Source of the DNA: JBHHZM01 sp046758065
Lineage (GTDB): Bacteria; Pseudomonadota; Alphaproteobacteria; JAAXGF01
NCBI GenBank assembly: GCA_046758065.1
Contig: JBHHZM010000091.1
Span: 1-13,061, forward strand
Direction: 5' to 3'
DNA length: 13,061 bases
Shown: in pieces, positions 7,531-13,061 of the stretch
How the letters are laid out: every line of letters starts with the position of its first letter
How positions within the stretch are numbered: position 1 is the stretch's first letter
Made by a program: the position numbers and the translations under genes
Notes under the pieces: model-generated
The model's database searches: none
Seen by the model: the letters and a program-made list of their open reading frames with translations, nothing else
Told to the model about the DNA's origin: nothing

Positions 7531-7559
7531 TTGTCGAACACGAATCGGCGCTGTGCTAC
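7531..7559 (+). promoter_or_regulatory. Candidate promoter for the class V aminotransferase gene
   Basis: TTGTCG (7531-7536) and TGCTAC (7554-7559) are separated by 17 nt, about 70 nt before the ATG at 7634, within the 174-bp gap behind the acyltransferase gene. This suggests the aminotransferase is not simply cotranscribed with its upstream neighbour. Sequence match only. Confidence 0.35.
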
Positions 7560-7633
7560 AAACGCGGAATCCGATCCAACCCTCGGCTCCACCCCAAGGG
7601 TCAGGGCGCTACCATCGTGAGGAAACCATCGAG

Positions 7634-8821
7634 ATGTCCGTCCGCAACGGCCGTGAATTCCTGAGCATCCCGGGCCCCACCACCGTCCCCGACGATGTCC
7701 TCAACGCCATGCACCGCCCGGCAATCGAGATCTATTCGGGCCCGCTGGTGGATATTACGACAAGCTGTCTCGACGACCTGCGCCGGGTGTTCGGTACCCG
7801 GGGGCGAACGTACATCTACGCCGCCAACGGCCACGGCGCCTGGGAAGCGGCGCTGGTCAACGTGCTGTCCCGGGGCGACACGGTACTTACCCTGGAAAGC
7901 GGACGTTTCGCCACCGGCTGGGGCGAAATGGCGGCGATGCTCGGCGTCGCGGTGGAAAGTCTGCCCGGCGACTGGCGGCGCGCCGTCGATCCGGCCGCGG
8001 TCGAAGCCCGTCTTCGCGACGACAAGGCGGGCAGGATCAAGGCCGTCCTGGTGGTGCAGGTCGATACCGCCTCGGGCGTGGTCAACGACATCGCCGCCAT
8101 CCGCAAGGCCATGGACGCGGCCGGGCACGACGCGTTGCTGATGGTGGACGCCATCGCATCGCTGGGAACCATGCCGTTCGAAATGGACGACTGGGGCGTG
8201 GACGTGGCCGTAACCGGCTCTCAAAAAGGACTGATGACGCCGCCGGGGCTGAGCTTCGTCGCCGCCGGCGACAGGGCGAAGGCGGCCCATCGCGACGCCG
8301 ACCTCCGCACCCGTTACTGGGACTGGACCGGGCGGGAGGGCGAGCTACACTATCAAAAATACTGCGGCACCCCGCCGGAGCACATGCTGTTCGGCCTCCG
8401 CAAGGCGCTCGATCTGCTGTTCGAGGAAGGCCTCGAGGCTGTCTTCCAACGCCATCGCCTGCTGGCCGAAGCCGTCCGCCGCGCCGTCGTCGCATGGAGT
8501 GAAGGCGGCGTGCTCGATCTCAACATCATCGCGCCGGCGGAACGCGCAGATTCGATCACCGCCGTGCTCATGAACGGCGGCCACGATCCAAAGCCGCTGC
8601 TGGACTACTGCGACCGGAAGTGCGGCGTGGTGGTCGGCGCCGGGATCGACGATCTCAGCGGCAGGGCGCTGCGCATCGCCCATATGGGCCACGTCAACGC
8701 GCCGATGGTCCTGGGAACCTTGGGAGCGTTGGAAATCGGCCTCGTCGCGCTCGGCATCCCCCACGGCAAGGGCGGGGTTCAGGCCGCCATCGACTGGCTC
8801 GGCGAATCGGTGCCCGCCTGA
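7634..8821 (+). CDS. Class V aminotransferase, serine/alanine-glyoxylate type
   Basis: The 395-residue protein is a fold-type I PLP enzyme. It opens with the family signature FLSIPGPTTVPDDVLNAM; NGHGAWEAAL (65-74) binds the cofactor phosphate, Asp172 in MVDAIAS contacts the pyridine nitrogen, and Lys198 in VTGSQKGL is the Schiff-base lysine. A late RIAHMGH stretch holds the arginine for the substrate carboxylate. Together these fit serine-glyoxylate or alanine-glyoxylate aminotransferase, which makes glycine from glyoxylate using serine or alanine as donor (photorespiration-like or serine-cycle metabolism, glyoxylate detoxification). The length is normal. The ATG at 7634 has a GAGGAAA site upstream; the frame is open earlier, from 7493, but without conservation. 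No partner genes such as hydroxypyruvate reductase lie beside it, so the true donor is uncertain; ureidoglycine-glyoxylate transamination is an alternative. Confidence 0.85.
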   Translation: MSVRNGREFLSIPGPTTVPDDVLNAMHRPAIEIYSGPLVDITTSCLDDLRRVFGTRGRTYIYAANGHGAWEAALVNVLSRGDTVLTLESGRFATGWGEMAAMLGVAVESLPGDWRRAVDPAAVEARLRDDKAGRIKAVLVVQVDTASGVVNDIAAIRKAMDAAGHDALLMVDAIASLGTMPFEMDDWGVDVAVTGSQKGLMTPPGLSFVAAGDRAKAAHRDADLRTRYWDWTGREGELHYQKYCGTPPEHMLFGLRKALDLLFEEGLEAVFQRHRLLAEAVRRAVVAWSEGGVLDLNIIAPAERADSITAVLMNGGHDPKPLLDYCDRKCGVVVGAGIDDLSGRALRIAHMGHVNAPMVLGTLGALEIGLVALGIPHGKGGVQAAIDWLGESVPA

Positions 8822-9158
8822 GCCTGACCTGGCCCACTCCGGTCGCACCGCCAAGCGCCTTCAATCACGACGAATGACGGCGATATTACGACCGGAATTC
8901 CAAGTCGTTTTGTATTTGAACAAAATTTTAGATGTATATACGACAATTTGTATAATTAATAAATAACATGATAATTACATGATTTTATTTACAATATTTA
9001 CCATTTGTTAACTTTTGATCCCTAGAATTTCCAACGAAAACGTCCGCCGGGCCTTGAGCGTCAGATCGCGGCGCGGGCCGCCCTCCACCCTCGGGGCCTC
9101 GCGAGACGGGCGTGAATCCGCCACGGACGGAACCCATGAACGCATACGAGGCGCGGTA
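8822..9158. other. 337-bp intergenic gap with a very AT-rich core
   Basis: The stretch about 8907-9016 is only about 17% G+C, in a window that is otherwise strongly GC-rich. It contains TTTTGT (8908-8913) paired with ACAAAA (8920-8925) followed by TTTT, a weak terminator-like hairpin after the aminotransferase gene. It also has a direct repeat ACATGAT (8966-8972 and 8977-8983, 11-bp period) and several -10-like hexamers, for example TTGTAT then GATAAT after 16 nt within about 8949-8976. AT-rich DNA produces such matches easily. No gene is supported here. Possible roles are a promoter region for the small gene at 9159, a site for a nucleoid protein, or a remnant of inserted DNA. Confidence 0.55.
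8966..8983. repeat. Short direct repeat ACATGAT x2, 11-bp period
   Basis: ACATGAT occurs at 8966-8972 and again at 8977-8983, separated by AATT, inside the AT-rich island. Spacing near one helical turn suits a protein-binding site, but two 7-mers in AT-rich DNA could be chance. Confidence 0.3.
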
Positions 9159-9455
9159 ATGAACGACGCGGACCAGACCCGAATGCTCGTCGACATCGAC
9201 CGACCGTTCGCCATCTTCGGCAGGCATTTCTTCGTCTCGCTGCATTTCGGTCGTCGCTCGCGTCCGCAGGCCCCCCGACAGAGCCAGTCGCAAGGATGGG
9301 GCAACCGTCTCGTGGTCGCGCTGCTGCCTTTGATCCTCTTCGGGTTCGGTTACGGCATGATCGAGATGTTCACCTATAGCATCGACAGGGACATCGCCTA
9401 CTGCGTCCACGAAGTCGTGCGCCAGGCGGCGATCGAAACGCCCCCGAAAATCTAA
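9159..9455 (+). CDS. Small single-span membrane protein, function unknown
   Basis: The 98-residue product has a polar, basic N-terminal half (IFGRHFFVSLHFGRRSR at 19-35) and one strong hydrophobic segment at about 51-73 (LVVALLPLILFGFGYGMIEMF), then a short C-terminal tail. Positive charges before the span suggest the N-terminus is cytoplasmic. I take it as real because third codon positions are overwhelmingly G or C, as in the surrounding genes, and a GAGGCG ribosome site precedes the ATG at 9159; upstream in-frame codons lack this bias. It faces the DUF6285 gene tail to tail, 40 nt away. I do not recognise a family. Antisense frames cover the same stretch but begin without ribosome sites and encode low-complexity Arg/Ser/Pro sequence. 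Confidence 0.62.
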   Translation: MNDADQTRMLVDIDRPFAIFGRHFFVSLHFGRRSRPQAPRQSQSQGWGNRLVVALLPLILFGFGYGMIEMFTYSIDRDIAYCVHEVVRQAAIETPPKI

Positions 9456-9495
9456 GGCGGGCCGCAGCGTCGGCGCTCTTTTCGCGCGACTACGG

Positions 9496-9903
9496 TCAGG
9501 AAAGCCCTTCGGCCCCGAGATAGCGGGGGTTGTTCTCGCGCAGCTTCTGCAGCGTGATTTCGACGAGATGCGCCTTGACTTCGGCGAACCGCGCAGGTTG
9601 GTCGTCGAAGGCCCCGCGGCGCAGGTCGGCGGCAAGACGGCGGGTGAGCCGCTCGACCGCCGCGGCGAGCGTGGCGGAATCGGCATCCGACGGCGCCTCC
9701 TCGCCATATAGCGCGGCCAGCCGGGCGAGCTCGTGGCGCCGGGGCATCTCGCCGAACTCCGCCTCGCGCGCGGCAATTGCCATGACGTTGGCAATGATCA
9801 GGGCGTCGAGCTTGCGCTCGGCGGGCAACAGCGGCACCAGCGCATCGAGCAGGGATTCGCGGGCGATGCGGAGGAGTTCGGCGGCGTTCGGTCGATCCTG
9901 CAT
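9496..9903 (-). CDS. DUF6285-type small protein, LvaB-like partner of the phosphotransferase
   Basis: The 135-residue soluble, alpha-helical protein opens MQDRPNAAELLRIARESLL and continues with LDALIIANVMAIAAREAEFG, patterns I associate with the DUF6285 family usually encoded beside APH-type phosphotransferases. It has no signal peptide or membrane span. It starts 13 nt after the phosphotransferase stop, as last gene of the operon. In the Pseudomonas levulinate pathway a small protein in the equivalent position, LvaB, is needed with the kinase LvaA to phosphorylate 4-hydroxyacyl-CoA, so a kinase subunit role is the best inference. No catalytic motif is visible. I assign the family from sequence resemblance recalled without a search, and the LvaB equivalence from gene context. 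Confidence 0.72.
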   Translation of the reverse strand: MQDRPNAAELLRIARESLLDALVPLLPAERKLDALIIANVMAIAAREAEFGEMPRRHELARLAALYGEEAPSDADSATLAAAVERLTRRLAADLRRGAFDDQPARFAEVKAHLVEITLQKLRENNPRYLGAEGLS

Positions 9904-9916
9904 TACATAACCTTGT

Positions 9917-10977
9917 TCACGAGAGAAGTTCCGTAAGCCTCAGAATTTCCAGTTCCATCTCCGCCGGGCGCCGACCGATCGCGGCGAGTTCGAGCGACCG
10001 CTCGTCGCCGCTCAAATGCCGGTCGGCCTGCTGAATCGCGATGACCGCCCAGCGAACGTGCGCCGTCACCTCCCAGAAATGCACCTCGACCGGATCGATA
10101 TCGCGGCCCGAGACACGGCGGTAGCCGGCGTAGAACGGGGTGCGCGCCGCGATTCCCCCGGCCTCGCGCTCGACCGCTCCGAAACGCCAGCATTTGGCGC
10201 AGAACCAGGCGATATCGGCCATCGGCGCGCCCCAGCCGGCGAACTCCCAGTCGAGAATGCCGCTGAGCCCGCCGGCCTCGCGCGATTCGGGATCGACCAT
10301 GTAGTTGCCGGTGCGGAAATCGCGATGGCACAGCACCGGCTGGTCCGCGGGCGGCTGGTGGCGTTCGGCCCAGCGGAGTCCCCATTCGAGCACCGGATGG
10401 GGCGCCGCGTGATCGTCGAGAAAGGCCCGGTAGCCGGCGATCGCCGCGGGCGCGGCGGCCCGTTCGGGCGGCGGCAGGAATTCGAGGCCGGGCGCGCCCG
10501 GACGGATCGCGTGAATACGCGCGAGTTCCTCGCCGAGCCGCTCGGCGAGCGCATCGCGCAGGCCGTCGAAGGCGGGGTCGCGCACGATCTTCTGACCCAG
10601 CGCCACCCCGCGCAGACGGCGCATGACGAAGAAGGGCTTGCCGATGACCCGGGGGTCTTCGCAGAGCCAGAGGGGTTCGGGGACCGTTACCCCGGCCGCC
10701 CGCGCCGCGCCGAGCAGGGCGAATTCCTGCGCCCGCGAGTGGCTGTACGCGATCGGCGCGGGCCGCGAGGTGCGCAGCACCAGCGCGTGGGCGCCGGCCA
10801 TCGGGCCGTCCGCAACCGCGATGTCGAGCCGCCAGTTCTCCTGGATCGCGCCGCCGCCGAGACGGTCGAGCCTGGCGATGGCGACGTCGCCGCCCGCCGC
10901 CTTCGCGAGAAAGGCGCCCAGCCGCGCCGTCGCCTCGGGATCGAGCGGCGCGTCGCCGCGTTGCCGTTCGCCGCGGC

Positions 10978-10981
<4 letters not shown>
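9917..10981 (-). CDS. APH-fold phosphotransferase, LvaA-like (probable 4-hydroxyacyl-CoA kinase)
   Basis: The 354-residue protein has the kinase-like aminoglycoside/choline phosphotransferase fold. An N-lobe with LGGGAIQENW (41-50) is followed by the catalytic loop HRDFRTGN (219-226, Asp221 as base, Asn226 binding metal) and the metal-binding DWEF (244-247). The family phosphorylates hydroxyls, but here the neighbours point away from antibiotic resistance: acyl-CoA dehydrogenase upstream, SDR and acyl-CoA synthetase beyond. LvaA of Pseudomonas and the N-terminal domain of animal ACAD10/ACAD11 phosphorylate the 4-hydroxyl of 4-hydroxyacyl-CoA using ATP; that is the likely reaction. The ATG at 10981 overlaps the stop of the dehydrogenase gene by 4 nt (ATGA), implying translational coupling. 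The frame is open further up to 11095, but that part lies inside the dehydrogenase gene. Confidence 0.83.
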
Positions 10982-12174
<1,193 letters not shown>

Positions 12175-12211
12175 CGTTAGAAATCTCTATTTACAGTTTG
12201 CAATGCAAGGT

Positions 12212-12979
12212 TCATGTGAGCGTTAACCCACCGTCGACTTCGATGACGCTGCCGGTGACGTAGCGCGACGCGTCGGACGCAAGCAGCAGCAAGACGCCGT
12301 CGAGATCGGCCGCTTCGCCGAGGCGCCGCTGCGGGATGCGCTTGCGCAGCTTTTCACCCCCGGGACCATTGAGAAACGCGCGGTTCATGTCGGTCTCAAT
12401 ATAGCCCGGCGCGATGGCGTTGACCCGGATGCCGTCCGCGGCGAGTTCGAGCGCGAGCGCCCGGGTGAGCTGGACGACGCCGGCCTTGGAGACGGCGTAG
12501 GGCATCACCTCGCGAGCCACGCGCAGCCCCAGCACCGAAGCAATGTTGACGATCACGCCGCCGTGGCCCAGCCGCACCATGTGGCGGGCGACTTCCCGGG
12601 CGACCAGCCAGGCCCCCTTGAGATTGGTGTCGAGCACCCGGTCCCAGTCGGCCTCGGCGAGCGCGAGCGCCGGCTTCCTCGTCGCGACCCCGGCGTTGTT
12701 GACGAGGATGCCGATCGCGCCCAGTTCGGTCTCCGCCGCGGCCATCGCCGCGCTCACGCTCGCCGCGTCGGTGACGTCGCATGCGATCGCCAGCGCCCGG
12801 CCGCCGAAGGTCTCGATCTCGCGCACCAGTTCGTGCAGCCGGTCGAGCCGTCGCGCCGCCGCCGCGACCGTGGCGCCGGCGTGCGCGAGGGTGAGCGCGA
12901 AGTGGCGACCGAGACCGCTCGAAGCGCCGGTGACGATCGCCGCCTTGCCGTCGAGAGGAAGGGAGTCGCTCAAACCCAT
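12212..12979 (-). CDS. Short-chain dehydrogenase/reductase, probable 4-oxoacyl-CoA reductase (LvaD-like)
   Basis: The 255-residue classical SDR shows TGASSGLG (17-24) for cofactor binding, CDVT (67-70), NNAG (94-97), Asn119, Ser148 and the YxxxK pair Tyr161/Lys165, then PGYIETDM and a C-terminal VDGGLTLT. AARRLDR after the second strand has arginines rather than an acidic residue, which favours NADP(H). From context it would reduce the 4-oxo group of an oxoacyl-CoA to the 4-hydroxyl that the kinase gene product then phosphorylates. FabG-like 3-oxoacyl reduction cannot be excluded, as substrate cannot be read from SDR sequence. It follows the acyl-CoA synthetase gene by 18 nt. The start is open: AAGGGGGG abuts the ATG at 12979, while a TTG six bases on (12973) has better spacing. 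Confidence 0.85.
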   Translation of the reverse strand: MGLSDSLPLDGKAAIVTGASSGLGRHFALTLAHAGATVAAAARRLDRLHELVREIETFGGRALAIACDVTDAASVSAAMAAAETELGAIGILVNNAGVATRKPALALAEADWDRVLDTNLKGAWLVAREVARHMVRLGHGGVIVNIASVLGLRVAREVMPYAVSKAGVVQLTRALALELAADGIRVNAIAPGYIETDMNRAFLNGPGGEKLRKRIPQRRLGEAADLDGVLLLLASDASRYVTGSVIEVDGGLTLT

Positions 12980-12997
12980 CCCCCCTTGGCGGTGCGC

Positions 12998-13061
12998 TTA
13001 GCGGAGCGCCTTGGCGCGCTCGCGCAGGACATATTTCTGGACCTTGCCGGTCGAGGTCTTG
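12998..13061 (-). CDS. Acyl-CoA synthetase (AMP-forming), C-terminal end only
   Basis: Only the last 20 residues are present, ending at a TAA (12998-13000). They read KTSTGKVQKYVLRERAKALR, and the TGKVQK segment is the invariant C-terminal catalytic lysine region of the ANL superfamily of AMP-forming acyl-CoA ligases. The lysine after Gly and the basic tail VLRERA match fatty acyl-CoA synthetases of the FadD/medium-chain type. It is the first visible gene of the operon, 18 nt before the SDR gene, and would activate the incoming acid as its CoA ester, the role of LvaE in levulinate use. The rest of the gene and the operon promoter lie to the right of the window. Confidence 0.8.
   Translation of the reverse strand, partial: KTSTGKVQKYVLRERAKALR

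Noticed and set aside
8874..8966. 30-residue frame (MTAILRPEFQ...) entering the AT-rich island
   Set aside because: No ribosome site, codon use simply follows the AT-rich DNA, and no recognisable hydrophobic or toxin-like pattern.
9456..9495. Bidirectional terminator between the convergent small membrane-protein and DUF6285 genes
   Set aside because: Only a 4-bp stem (AGCG/CGCT) before CTTTT could be found; too weak to claim.
8985..9794. 269-codon minus-strand frame across the small membrane-protein gene and DUF6285 gene
   Set aside because: It covers two better genes in other frames, is rich in Arg/Ser/Pro and shows no start signal or domain.

Overview
The window looks like chromosomal DNA from a GC-rich alphaproteobacterium. 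The lineage is inferred from third-position GC richness, dense antisense open frames and the type of exopolysaccharide locus; a Rhodospirillales-like lineage is plausible, and no rRNA or marker gene confirms it. There are eleven clear protein genes (two cut by the window edges), one probable small membrane-protein gene, and no tRNA, rRNA, CRISPR or insertion sequence that I can see.

Left part (1-5984, all minus strand): the front half of an exopolysaccharide locus of the exosortase A (XrtA/PEP-CTERM) type. In transcription order it holds an asparagine-synthetase-like amidotransferase, a Wza-type outer-membrane export lipoprotein, a Wzz/GNVR chain-length protein, a BY-type tyrosine autokinase and an outer-membrane beta-barrel protein that runs off the left edge. 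This is the usual gene order of such loci, so the ATPase, polysaccharide deacetylase, FemAB protein and exosortase would be expected further left. The amidotransferase has an intact synthetase half, but its glutaminase half lacks the nucleophilic cysteine and the substrate-binding motif.

Middle (5985-9455, plus strand): a 344-bp divergent intergenic region with promoter-like elements and phased repeats leads into a FemAB/CelD-type acyltransferase gene, probably also an exopolysaccharide gene. Next comes a class V aminotransferase of the serine/alanine-glyoxylate type with its own candidate promoter. An intergenic gap with a striking island of about 110 bp at roughly 17% G+C follows, then a small single-span membrane protein gene.

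Right part (9496-13061, minus strand): a compact operon read as acyl-CoA synthetase (only its C-terminus is present), short-chain dehydrogenase, acyl-CoA dehydrogenase, APH-fold phosphotransferase and a DUF6285-type small protein. The set and order match the functions of the Pseudomonas levulinate genes lvaE, D, C, A and B. The operon therefore probably activates a 4-oxo or 4-hydroxy acid to its CoA ester, reduces the 4-oxo group, phosphorylates the 4-hydroxyl, and removes phosphate to give an enoyl-CoA that can enter beta-oxidation. The phosphotransferase and dehydrogenase overlap by 4 nt; the same two domains are fused in animal ACAD10/ACAD11.
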